Below are positions 6,745-14,038 of a DNA stretch of 15,620 bases, piece by piece; position 1 is the first letter of the stretch, and the number at the start of each line of letters is the position of its first letter. Source of the DNA: Brevibacillus_F sp035644815 (GTDB lineage: Bacteria > Bacillota > Bacilli > Brevibacillales > Brevibacillaceae); the NCBI GenBank assembly GCA_035644815.1, contig DASQNU010000021.1:1-15620 (forward strand), read 5' to 3'. The notes under the pieces were generated by a model, which did no database searches, was not told the DNA's origin, and saw only the letters and a list, made by a program, of their open reading frames with translations. Made by a program: the position numbers and the translations under genes.

Positions 6745-7140
6745 TTAGGATGTGATGATGAGATGGGGATTGTATCGTTTGACATACTGGAAGATTTGCT
6801 CCCCTTGCAGGTTGAGCTCGTTCAGCTTGAGCTGGTAGGTAGACACATATGATTCTAATGCCTGTGTCCCTGCATCCAAACGCCGAATCGCAGCTTCGCT
6901 TAAAGTCAGCATGTATGGAACCAACAACTGCAAATACCATACCCCTTGGTGTTCTTCCGAGACGTCGATCTCCAACTGGACATCGCTGTGATCGAAGGCA
7001 TACAACTGATCAAAAAGCTCCGTGCGCTCGTTCACTTCCAATGACTCGATCGGCAAGCGAAAAACGCGCAGATAGTACTCTTCATCAAACAATACCACTT
7101 GCTCGTTGATTACCTGGTACTTCCGTTGCTGATGTTCCAT
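6745..7140 (-). CDS. Conserved-looking protein of unknown function, co-transcribed with sftA
   Basis: I do not recognise this 131-residue protein. It has no signal peptide, membrane segment or obvious catalytic motif. The N-terminal half looks like beta strands (YQVINEQVVLFDEEYYLRVFRLP, then VQLEIDVSEEHQGVWYLQLLVPY). The C-terminal half looks helical (LSEAAIRRLDAGTQALESYVSTYQLKLNELNLQGEQIFQYVKRY). It is acidic overall and contains no cysteine. It starts 14 nt after the sftA stop behind a very strong AAGGAGGAGG site and ends in the operon terminator. It should therefore be made together with SftA and perhaps at a higher level. A role tied to chromosome segregation or division is inferred from position only. 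Confidence 0.8.
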   Translation of the reverse strand: MEHQQRKYQVINEQVVLFDEEYYLRVFRLPIESLEVNERTELFDQLYAFDHSDVQLEIDVSEEHQGVWYLQLLVPYMLTLSEAAIRRLDAGTQALESYVSTYQLKLNELNLQGEQIFQYVKRYNPHLIITS

Positions 7141-7154
7141 AGCCTCCTCCTTTT

Positions 7155-9764
7155 TTATACCAATGTACTGCCATCCATCAATGCCTGGGCATCTTCCCGA
7201 GTAATCAGTACAGTCCGCGCCTTTCCGCCGCTTTGTCCTGACACATGTCCTTCCGCTTCCATCATATCGATGAGACGGGCTGCCCGGTTATATCCGATAC
7301 GGAAACGGCGCTGCAAGGCAGAAGCGGATGCCTGGCCTTGCTCCGCCACATGGATGAGTGCTTCCAGATAGAGCGGGTCATCTCCCATGTCAAAGGACTG
7401 GACCGATTGTTCCAAGTCCTCTTTGCTAAACAAATATTCCGGCTTGCGCTGCTTTTTGATCCTGGTCGTGATGCGCTCAATCTCATCGTCTGACACATAG
7501 TTTCCTTGCAAACGCAGCGGTGTCGCACCGCTTTCCAGAAAGAGCATGTCGCCGCGGCCCAGCAGTCGCTCCGCCCCGGACTGGTCGAGAATCGTCCGCG
7601 AGTCGATTTGCGAGAATACCGCAAAGGCTAAGCGGGTCGGTACGTTTGCTTTAATGTTACCGGTGATGACATCCACGGAAGGACGCTGAGTCGCCAACAG
7701 CAAATGGATCCCACAGGCACGTGCTTTTTGGGCAATCCGGATAATGCACTCCTCCACATCCTGCGGGGAAACCATCATCAAATCCGCTAACTCATCGATA
7801 ATAATCACAATATAAGGAAGCGGTTCATTCGTTGTCTGATTATAACGTTCGATATCCCGCGCTCCTGCATCAACAAACAGCGTATAACGTCGTTCCATCT
7901 CCTCTACCGCCCACTTCAAAGCGGCTGTCGCTTGCTTGGCATCCGTCACTACTGGCGTGACCAGATGCGGCAGATGATTGTAAGGAGCAAGCTCCACCAT
8001 TTTGGGGTCGATCAGCAGCAATCGTACCTGCTCTGGCGTAGCTTTGTACAAAAGACTGACGATAATCGAGTTGATACAAACACTTTTACCGGAACCGGTC
8101 GAGCCTGCGATTAATCCATGCGGCATCTTCTTGATATCCGTGACAATTGGCTCTCCGCCAATGTCCATCCCCAGTGCGATAGCGAGCGGCGATGGATGAT
8201 TGCGAAATTTGTCCGATTCGATGATGCGACGAATAAAGATCGGTTCGCTTTTCAGATTCGGCACTTCAATCCCGACCGCGTTGCGGCCCGGGATAGGCGC
8301 TTCAATCCGGATATCTTTGGCCGCCAGATTCAGCTTGATATCATCAATCAAGCCCGTGATCTTGTTCACCTTTACCCCAGGCGACGGCTGCAGCTCAAAA
8401 CGTGTGACCGACGGCCCTTTGACGATCCCGATGACTTGTGCGCTGACATTGAAGTTGCTCAATGTATCCTCCAGCAGCAATCGTTGGATCTGCGTATGCT
8501 CATCGTCATCCCTCGTTGCTTGCGGGGAAGGATCTAACAGCGAGATCTCTGGATAAAGATAGTCAGCTTGTTCGTTTTGCACTGGTTCGATTCTTTCTAA
8601 GATTGGTGGTACCGCTGCCTCTTGTGGGATTTCAGCCAGTACTGGCTCTACCTGTGTGAACTCACCCACTGTTTCTTCCATAGATGTTGTTTCTTGACGT
8701 GTTGCTGCAGGGATTTCCTCCATCCGATGCCATTCGTTTGCAGGGTGCGATTCTTCCGGCAGTAACGGAGCGGCTGTTGGCTCTTCGATCACCGGTAAAG
8801 GCTCGATTGCCTCCGCATCTTCCTTATAGGAAAACTCGCTCTCATTCGTATGGACCGAAAGCTCTTGCTCAGATACGGTGACTTCTTCGCTTTCCATCCT
8901 GTCTGCAAGCTCTTCTTCCACTGGAAGTTCCTCATTAGCGGGAAGCTCATTCTTTGCTGCGGAAAGCGCTCGCCACTCCTTCACAGGGAAAATCATTACA
9001 GAATCAGCAGCTTCACTGTCCGTCTCGGATGCAGCTGCCGTTTCTGCCAAAGCTGCAACGGCAAGCTCGGTGTGCATGTCATTCCGTTCTACATGCGCCT
9101 CTTCCACTTCCGCATCAACAGGGTTAATCTGCGGTGCCTCAAGCTCACTCCTTGAATCCGATACACCTGACGACTTCGCGGGCAATTCTGCCGCCTTCCG
9201 CTCACCGACCCGGTCCATAGCCAACAAAAGCTTCGTCCAGTTAGGTTCCGGCAGCTGTTTGGACAGATCAGGCATGGTGCCCCTCTCCTGCGGCTGCTGG
9301 TTCATCTCTGTTGGTTCTGCTCGCTGCTCACTGGCGCGTTCGTTCCTTTGTTCCCGCTCCGGTTTCAACCGGCCGTAGATAGGCGATACCACCTCGGTTG
9401 GCGTATAGGGCCTTTTTTCTGGTGTATATGTATGTGAACTGTTCTTTGGTTGTTCCGTCTTAGGCTGGAAGTGCTCCGTCCTGGATGCTGCTTGATATTC
9501 CCACTTTGTCGACTCCGGTTGCTGCCGCTTTTCTTTGGGCTGATCCGGAATGACAGGAAATCGGAATGCCCGTTCTTTTTCACGGCTGCGTCTGGGTGTA
9601 TACGAACTCTCTCGTTCGCGCGGATAAATATTTTTCGTTTTTGCCTGCAGCTGACTGGAAGGATAGACCGACCGGGTTTCCTTATCCCTTGTCTCATGTT
9701 TCTCAAGTCCTTCATCTTCCTCATCTCGAAAAAATTGCATCAGCTTCAGTAACCACGACCACAT
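7155..9764 (-). CDS. sftA: SftA-type DNA translocase (soluble FtsK/SpoIIIE family)
   Basis: This 869-residue ATP-driven motor pumps chromosomal DNA out of the closing division septum. It has the FtsK order without N-terminal membrane helices, which marks the soluble SftA (YtpS) branch. The N-terminus (MWSWLLKLMQFF) may be an amphipathic targeting helix. Residues about 30-400 are a charged linker that becomes very Glu-rich. The alpha and beta motor domains follow, with Walker A GSTGSGKS near residue 553, Walker B IVIIIDELADLMM near 655, then ATQRPSVDVITGNIKANVPTR. The C-terminal gamma winged helix includes LQRRFRIGYNRAARLIDMMEAEG, which reads oriented KOPS/SRS-like DNA sites. The ATG at 9764 is preferred over an in-frame ATG at 9809 because it follows AGAGGA, matches the family N-terminus, and the upstream ATG overlaps the -10 box. 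Orf131 follows in the same operon. Confidence 0.95.
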   Translation of the reverse strand: MWSWLLKLMQFFRDEEDEGLEKHETRDKETRSVYPSSQLQAKTKNIYPRERESSYTPRRSREKERAFRFPVIPDQPKEKRQQPESTKWEYQAASRTEHFQPKTEQPKNSSHTYTPEKRPYTPTEVVSPIYGRLKPEREQRNERASEQRAEPTEMNQQPQERGTMPDLSKQLPEPNWTKLLLAMDRVGERKAAELPAKSSGVSDSRSELEAPQINPVDAEVEEAHVERNDMHTELAVAALAETAAASETDSEAADSVMIFPVKEWRALSAAKNELPANEELPVEEELADRMESEEVTVSEQELSVHTNESEFSYKEDAEAIEPLPVIEEPTAAPLLPEESHPANEWHRMEEIPAATRQETTSMEETVGEFTQVEPVLAEIPQEAAVPPILERIEPVQNEQADYLYPEISLLDPSPQATRDDDEHTQIQRLLLEDTLSNFNVSAQVIGIVKGPSVTRFELQPSPGVKVNKITGLIDDIKLNLAAKDIRIEAPIPGRNAVGIEVPNLKSEPIFIRRIIESDKFRNHPSPLAIALGMDIGGEPIVTDIKKMPHGLIAGSTGSGKSVCINSIIVSLLYKATPEQVRLLLIDPKMVELAPYNHLPHLVTPVVTDAKQATAALKWAVEEMERRYTLFVDAGARDIERYNQTTNEPLPYIVIIIDELADLMMVSPQDVEECIIRIAQKARACGIHLLLATQRPSVDVITGNIKANVPTRLAFAVFSQIDSRTILDQSGAERLLGRGDMLFLESGATPLRLQGNYVSDDEIERITTRIKKQRKPEYLFSKEDLEQSVQSFDMGDDPLYLEALIHVAEQGQASASALQRRFRIGYNRAARLIDMMEAEGHVSGQSGGKARTVLITREDAQALMDGSTLV

Positions 9765-9807
9765 GTTGCTTCGTCCTCTCTGCTTGACCTTCAGCGTTAC
9801 TTCTATC

Positions 9808-9816
9808 ATCTTACCA
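9808..9816 (-). promoter_or_regulatory. Extended -10 promoter of sftA
   Basis: Minus-strand TGGTAAGAT is an extended -10 element (TG-n-TAAGAT) and needs no good -35. Transcription would start near 9801, giving a leader of about 37 nt to the ATG at 9764. Because it overlaps the alternative upstream ATG (9807-9809), that ATG would not be transcribed. Confidence 0.5.
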
Positions 9817-9860
9817 GAAAATGCGGTTTTGCGGTATTTTTGCGTTTTTTTGATCGTAAT

Positions 9861-9888
9861 TGAAACATTTTCCCAGTTCGTACGTTAT
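9861..9888 (+). promoter_or_regulatory. SigW-like ECF promoter of the 405-residue lipoprotein gene
   Basis: TGAAAC (9861-9866), exactly 16 bp, then CGTTAT (9883-9888). This matches the B. subtilis SigW-type consensus TGAAAC-N16-CGTA with a perfect -35 and the diagnostic CGT of the -10. The -35 is followed by a T-run, as is usual for this class. Transcription would start near 9895, about 50 nt before the start codon. A second promoter of this class lies at 14525-14552. Confidence 0.68.
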
Positions 9889-9946
9889 TATTAGAGAGTG
9901 TTTTTGTGCCCATCTGTTTGATGAGGAGAAATAGAGGAGGAAATTG

Positions 9947-11164
9947 ATGATGAAAAAATGGAGCGTTCTATTCCTTGCGCTCATGCTGCTTTTGGCCGGT
10001 TGCTCTGGTCAAGCATCGCTTGTAAGGGATACGGTTGTCGCATCGCTGGATCACCCCAACTACGATTATCAAGCAACGTTTAAGCTTTCCGGAGACAAGG
10101 ACAAATTGATCAAGCTGGCAGAGGAAGAAAACGATCCTGAGTTGACTGCCATCCTGAAAGCATTGGAAGCAGGATTCAAGCTGACTGGTTCCCAGCAAGA
10201 CCTGCAAACGGCAAAAATGGTTATTGAAATGAATGATGAAAAAGTTCTGCGTGATCAAAAGCTGTGGAGCGGCGATCAAAAGGCGTCTCTCGAGGTACTG
10301 ATAGATACCAATGATCTGTATGTGAAAACACCTCTTGATAAAAAGTACTTGCAGCTTTCCAACCATGTGGATTCAACAGTTTCTGCTGATGAAATGAGAG
10401 AGTTTCAGGAAAAAGTTCAGAACCTGACCATCTCCTTCCTGAAAAAATACATTCCGAAATTCGACTATAAACTGAGTCAAGTAAAGAACCACGGAAAAGA
10501 AACGGTCAAACTGCCAAATGGTGAGAGCGTAGAGACAACTCATCTGTCCATTACCTTGGATATGAAAGAAATCGTCCAATTGCTCCGCTATATCGCAGAA
10601 GATGCAACCACGAATGCAGAAGTAAAAAATGCAGCTGTCGACTTCCTCGTCATGACCGGAGAAATCGCAGAGAAAAACGATCCTACCCTGAAAATGACGC
10701 CTGCTGAGCGCCGTACACAAGCAGAAGCAATGGTTACCTTGGGATTGCAGCAGTTAAAACAATGGCTGGATACCGAAGGCAAGGAATACACCCCAGAAAA
10801 AATCGTTGAGCTTGCGAAAGAAGAAGGGATTGAAGGTCTCAATCTGACGCTCGATTACTACATCGACAAAAACAAAATGACCGTGAAACAAGTCAGTGAT
10901 TTCTCCATCACGCTTAACGATGAGACCATTGACGCGAACCCGGTAACTTTTGGCTTTGCAGCAGATACACTCGCCTGGAACTATGGCAAGGCAACCGCGT
11001 TTACCGTGCCAAAAGCGGCGGACGTCGTTAACTATGAAGATCTCAAAAAAGACGATAAAGCATTAGAAGCATTCGACGAAAATGGCTTCCTGCGTACGAT
11101 TATTGACTTTTCCCTGGAAGAACAAGGCTATGAGGCTGACCTCGATTCCATGATCCTTCCATAA
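9947..11164 (+). CDS. Lipoprotein of unknown function under an ECF-type promoter
   Basis: This 405-residue protein has a classic lipoprotein signal: KK at residues 3-4, a hydrophobic stretch, and the lipobox L16-A17-G18-C19. It should therefore be anchored on the outer face of the cytoplasmic membrane. The mature part is rich in Lys, Glu and Asp, and alternates amphipathic strands (YDYQATFKLSG, ASLEVLIDTNDLYVKTP, LNLTLDYYIDKNKMTV) with long helices. No enzyme motif is visible. The strand pattern recalls LolA/LppX-like lipid- or ligand-carrying folds, but that is a guess. The ATG at 9947 follows GAGGAGG by 6 nt; the next codon is also ATG. The gene is monocistronic, with a SigW-like promoter upstream and a terminator downstream, which suggests a role in cell-envelope stress. 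Confidence 0.88.
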   Translation: MMKKWSVLFLALMLLLAGCSGQASLVRDTVVASLDHPNYDYQATFKLSGDKDKLIKLAEEENDPELTAILKALEAGFKLTGSQQDLQTAKMVIEMNDEKVLRDQKLWSGDQKASLEVLIDTNDLYVKTPLDKKYLQLSNHVDSTVSADEMREFQEKVQNLTISFLKKYIPKFDYKLSQVKNHGKETVKLPNGESVETTHLSITLDMKEIVQLLRYIAEDATTNAEVKNAAVDFLVMTGEIAEKNDPTLKMTPAERRTQAEAMVTLGLQQLKQWLDTEGKEYTPEKIVELAKEEGIEGLNLTLDYYIDKNKMTVKQVSDFSITLNDETIDANPVTFGFAADTLAWNYGKATAFTVPKAADVVNYEDLKKDDKALEAFDENGFLRTIIDFSLEEQGYEADLDSMILP

Positions 11165-11176
11165 AACAGGTAAATC

Positions 11177-11216
11177 AAAAAGAGATGTCACTCCTTCGAG
11201 GGGGCATCTCTTTTTT
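11177..11216. terminator. Bidirectional terminator between the lipoprotein and channel genes
   Basis: AAAAAGAGATG (11177-11187) pairs with CATCTCTTTTT (11205-11215), with a short CTC/GAG inner pairing around CTTC. T-runs leave the stem on both strands, so it serves the two convergent genes. Confidence 0.88.
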
Positions 11217-11229
11217 CGTGAATGATTAA

Positions 11230-12009
11230 TTATGATTTCAAGATATGATGATCCTCATGCTTCTGCGGTTTATGCAGCAATTCCAACGTAGAGACAAGCG
11301 TCGCAAACTCTTCCTCGCTTAATGTCTCAATCTGTTGCACTTGTTTTAGCGCATGATTCTTTAACTCATGATGGACTCGATTGGTTCCAGTTCCCTGCTT
11401 GCCCATAAAATAATCCGACCAATGATTCGCGAAGTTTGCGGTCAATGCACCCAAAAGCCCGATCCCAGTCAGCATCAAAAAAGCCGCGATCGTGCGTCCG
11501 CTTCCGGTGACGGGAGAAATGTCTCCATATCCTACGGTAGTAGTCGTCACGATAGACCACCAGAGAGCGTCCGAGAAGGTCTGCACATTTTCGTTGATGC
11601 CCTTTTCCAAAAAGTAAATGCCCATGGAGCTCCAGAGCATGATCATCCCAGCGATGGTGAAAATCCAGCGAATGGAGGGCGAGTGCAGGAGACTCCACAT
11701 AAAGGGAGAAGCCCGTAATATTCGGACTAACCGCACCACCCGCATGAATCTGGCCAAATAAAAGAATTGATCAAATGGAATCATGGCCACAATGTCAAAC
11801 CAGTTTTCCTTCAGAAATCGTCGCTTTTCCTTTGCCATCCAGAGGCGTACGATAAACTCTACAAATAAAAACAGGATCAAAAAGAGATCGACCCGCCGCA
11901 GCAATTCCTCGGTCAATTCCGGATGATTCGCCGGATCGGCAAAAATCAGAAGGGCATAGGTAATGACAAGGAGCATGACAAACAATTCATACAGGATGTG
12001 TGCATACAT
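11230..12009 (-). CDS. Voltage-gated K+ channel, six-helix Kv type
   Basis: This 259-residue inner-membrane protein has the Kv/KvAP layout: S1 about 6-24, S2 38-58, S3 70-85, S4 87-100, S5 115-135, pore loop 146-165, S6 172-194, then a cytoplasmic helical tail. The pore has T-T-T-T-V-G-Y-G-D, the K+ selectivity filter (TVGYG at 158-162). S4 carries Arg at 87, 90, 93, 96 and 99, every third residue, as in a working voltage sensor. The tail (about 203-259) is a short charged helix rich in His near the end and lacks a TrkA/RCK domain. The ATG follows AGAGGGA by about 9 nt. The gene starts 31 nt beyond the terminator that ends the DUF350 operon, so read-through could link them. Confidence 0.93.
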   Translation of the reverse strand: MYAHILYELFVMLLVITYALLIFADPANHPELTEELLRRVDLFLILFLFVEFIVRLWMAKEKRRFLKENWFDIVAMIPFDQFFYLARFMRVVRLVRILRASPFMWSLLHSPSIRWIFTIAGMIMLWSSMGIYFLEKGINENVQTFSDALWWSIVTTTTVGYGDISPVTGSGRTIAAFLMLTGIGLLGALTANFANHWSDYFMGKQGTGTNRVHHELKNHALKQVQQIETLSEEEFATLVSTLELLHKPQKHEDHHILKS

Positions 12010-12040
12010 ATCCGTGTCCCTCTTCCGTTTCCAACATGCA

Positions 12041-12080
12041 AAACCCCTACAGCAAGCACTATTGTGCCATCCTGCAGGGG
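12041..12080 (-). terminator. Terminator of the DUF350 operon, just upstream of the channel gene
   Basis: On the minus strand CCCCTGCAG (12072-12080) pairs with CTGTAGGGG (12044-12052) with one G-U pair, and an inner GCAC-AATA-GTGC hairpin stacks in the loop. The transcript then runs into TTTTGC. The T-tail is short, so some read-through into the channel gene is plausible. Confidence 0.78.
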
Positions 12081-12089
12081 CTTTGGCAA

Positions 12090-12527
12090 CTAGTAACTGA
12101 TTAAGGCTGCCATCAGCAAACCAGCTGCGATACTGAGACGAGAAGCGAAAATGCCTACGGAGACATTTCCTTTCGGGATCTCAGATACAACGCGAAACGG
12201 TGTCAACAGCTCAAACAAATAAAAGATCAGGACTTGGAAAATGGTGCCGAGAACGCCCCACACTACGAGATCGAGAAGGCCGACTGAGTTGTATACCGCA
12301 GAAGCCAGCACGATGGTTAAGCCGAGGATTTTTCCGCCCAAGTCATGTGCAGCCGCTTTGGCCGCTGCTACCTTTTGCGGATCGTCGGTGTTCGCACCAT
12401 CTGCAATCAACTGATATTCCTTATATGGTGTCGTATATAAAAAGACGAAAATGCCAAAGGCAAAGATAGGAATGGTTACTGCCAGATAGATCAAGAAATT
12501 TAAAATGGATGGCCATTGAGAGCCCAT
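12090..12527 (-). CDS. DUF350-family membrane protein (YjfL/YshE-like)
   Basis: This 145-residue integral membrane protein has about four hydrophobic helices: residues 7-30, 64-84, 85-110 and 122-143. The loop after helix 1 is charged (YKEYQLIADGANTDDPQKVAAAKAAAHDLGGK), and the D-L-G-G-K-x-L-G-L region matches the DUF350 pattern. The function of DUF350 is unknown. Family members recur beside glutathionylspermidine-synthetase-like ligases, as with YjfL and YjfC in E. coli. It starts 15 nt after the ligase stop codon behind AAAGGGGAG and is the last gene before the operon terminator. Coupling to the ligase as a membrane partner, transporter or anchor is inference. Confidence 0.87.
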   Translation of the reverse strand: MGSQWPSILNFLIYLAVTIPIFAFGIFVFLYTTPYKEYQLIADGANTDDPQKVAAAKAAAHDLGGKILGLTIVLASAVYNSVGLLDLVVWGVLGTIFQVLIFYLFELLTPFRVVSEIPKGNVSVGIFASRLSIAAGLLMAALISY

Positions 12528-12542
12528 GCTGCTCTCCCCTTT

Positions 12543-13796
12543 CTATTCGATTGGTGTAAGTCCGGTCGGAAGATAATAAGACAGATTACTCGTGATTTTG
12601 CCGCCTACTCTGGCAATGATCGCGGAAGGCTTTCCCCCTAGCAAGAAACTGCCCCAGAGCAAATTACCTTCGTACTTGCCTTTGTGCGTCTGTACCGCGA
12701 TCTCGGGAAGCTCCACCAGCTTTTGATAGATCATGGGCTGCTCCCAGTATTCCTGCTCTTGGTCCCTGGCGATTGCCTCCCCCTTCTGAGAATAAAGAGT
12801 AACTCCTCCCCCTTCTCGTCCAAATATCGGCTTGGTCACATAGGCAGTCGAACCGGCAAAGCGATTTTCAAAATAAGTGGGAAGCATATAGGCATCTATG
12901 ATTGCGTGTTCTTCTTCACTCCAAAACTGTTCCTCTTCGTGCAAGCTCCAGATCAATGCTTGCAATGCTTTCGTTTGCATCAGAAAACCAGAAGGGGGAT
13001 TCATCACCGTCAATCTCCTGCGTGCGATCAGATCCAGCACATGTGCACCCGTCGGATATCCATCCTCGTCATGCTCCACGGCCAGCTTTTCCAAGGCATG
13101 CAAGCGATACAGCAGATCAACGGGAATCAGTTCCTCATTCACCTTGGCATACAGTCGATCCTGCCAGACACGCAAATCCGCCAATGGGACAAAACGCCCT
13201 TCCAGTCCGGAACGCTCCAACAGAAAGCGGGTCGTTCCTGCATCCTCCTCATGCCAGTCCAGCGCGCTAAAAAACACACGTTCAGTGGGAAACTTCGCTT
13301 TTTTGTATTCCTTGAGTGCTTCCTGAAAGGCTTGGTACAGATCATGCTCATGCCCCTGATTCGGATTTTCCACTCCGTAGTAACGGCACACATGCTCATT
13401 CACGTAAAAGGCTTCGACAATCCCTGTCGGCGTATCGCTGTTAAACTCCAGCATCTTCAAGCCTTCCTGCGTCTGAGCAAAGTCAAAGCGTCCGATCACG
13501 GTTGGGTAGGATAGCTTTGAACGAAGGCGAACCGCTCCCCACGTTTCTTCGGGAATCCCCAGCTCACGGAGCAATTGGTCGTCTGCTTGCTGCAATACGG
13601 GCACCACTCGCTGAAAAATATGGCCCAGCTGAGCAGTGGCTACGGCTATCTCCTTGCGCAAGGAGGAAGGAATCAAGTGAATATCCGCCAGCGCATATTC
13701 TTCTTCATATAGATAATCCCAAGTAAAGACACCGGCTTCCCGCAGCGGCAGATAGATTTGCTCCCGGCGCTCACGATACGCTTCTATTCTCATCAT
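12543..13796 (-). CDS. Glutathionylspermidine-synthetase-like ATP-grasp ligase (YjfC/YgiC type)
   Basis: This 417-residue protein belongs to the C-terminal synthetase family of E. coli Gss, without its amidase domain. Such enzymes use ATP to join a carboxylate, as acyl phosphate, to an amine. Visible active-site blocks are R103-F-D105 with E117-F-N119-S-D-T-P-T (Mg-ATP binding), V-M-N-P-P-S-G-F with the following Lys, Y-V-T-K-P-I-F-G-R-E-G-G-G (glycine-rich nucleotide loop), and a C-terminal GGKITSNLSYYLPTG. It is probably active, but glutathione is not the usual Firmicute thiol, so glutathionylspermidine is an unlikely product. The true substrate may be a peptide, polyamine or the co-encoded lipoprotein. 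Its ATG overlaps the lipoprotein stop codon (ATGA) with no clear ribosome site, indicating translational coupling. A second ATG follows directly. Confidence 0.9.
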   Translation of the reverse strand: MMRIEAYRERREQIYLPLREAGVFTWDYLYEEEYALADIHLIPSSLRKEIAVATAQLGHIFQRVVPVLQQADDQLLRELGIPEETWGAVRLRSKLSYPTVIGRFDFAQTQEGLKMLEFNSDTPTGIVEAFYVNEHVCRYYGVENPNQGHEHDLYQAFQEALKEYKKAKFPTERVFFSALDWHEEDAGTTRFLLERSGLEGRFVPLADLRVWQDRLYAKVNEELIPVDLLYRLHALEKLAVEHDEDGYPTGAHVLDLIARRRLTVMNPPSGFLMQTKALQALIWSLHEEEQFWSEEEHAIIDAYMLPTYFENRFAGSTAYVTKPIFGREGGGVTLYSQKGEAIARDQEQEYWEQPMIYQKLVELPEIAVQTHKGKYEGNLLWGSFLLGGKPSAIIARVGGKITSNLSYYLPTGLTPIE

Positions 13797-14026
13797 GAGC
13801 TGGAAGAACCGGAGCTGCCGATCCCGCTTTTCGCGCTGCCTTTTCCGGTTGAAACGTATTTCTTCCCGCCTGTGCTCACATACGTGCTGCCGCCGCCGGA
13901 ACCGTCGTCATCCTCTTCTTCGTAATAAGCATCGTCCTCATATTCGGAATCATCGGACGCGCATGCCGACGCGATCATGGCTGCAGCGACAAACATGATG
14001 GTCACCTTTGCAGTTTTACTGCCCAC
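13793..14026 (-). CDS. Small acidic lipoprotein with Gly/Ser-rich tail
   Basis: This 77-residue product starts at a GTG (14026) placed 8 nt after AGGAGG, 12 nt beyond the upstream stop. Residues 1-21 are a signal peptide ending in a lipobox-like A19-S20-A21-C22, giving a mature lipoprotein of only 56 residues. The mature part has three sections: a strongly acidic block (about 25-41, almost all Asp, Glu and Tyr), a duplicated YVSTG unit (49-53 and 57-61) with lysines, and a tail of Gly and Ser to the end (GIGSSGSSSS). I recognise no domain. It overlaps the ligase start by 4 nt, so the two are coupled. By analogy with envelope proteins encoded beside this ligase family it could be the ligase substrate or a surface polyanion. 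That is inference. Confidence 0.75.
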   Translation of the reverse strand: MGSKTAKVTIMFVAAAMIASACASDDSEYEDDAYYEEEDDDGSGGGSTYVSTGGKKYVSTGKGSAKSGIGSSGSSSS

Positions 14027-14038
14027 ACTCTTTCCCTC

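Noticed and set aside
8878..9378. Ser/Ala-rich 166-codon plus-strand frame within sftA
   Set aside because: It is the reverse of the Glu-rich SftA linker (GAA/GAG codons read as TTC/CTC and Ser codons) and has no start signals.
9765..9809. Fifteen-residue N-terminal extension of SftA from the ATG at 9809
   Set aside because: There is no ribosome site, the ATG overlaps the predicted -10 box, and the family N-terminus matches the start at 9764.
9822..9855. Short CGCAAAA-like repeats upstream of sftA
   Set aside because: Three imperfect 7-8 base units in AT-rich DNA with irregular spacing; not distinguishable from base composition.
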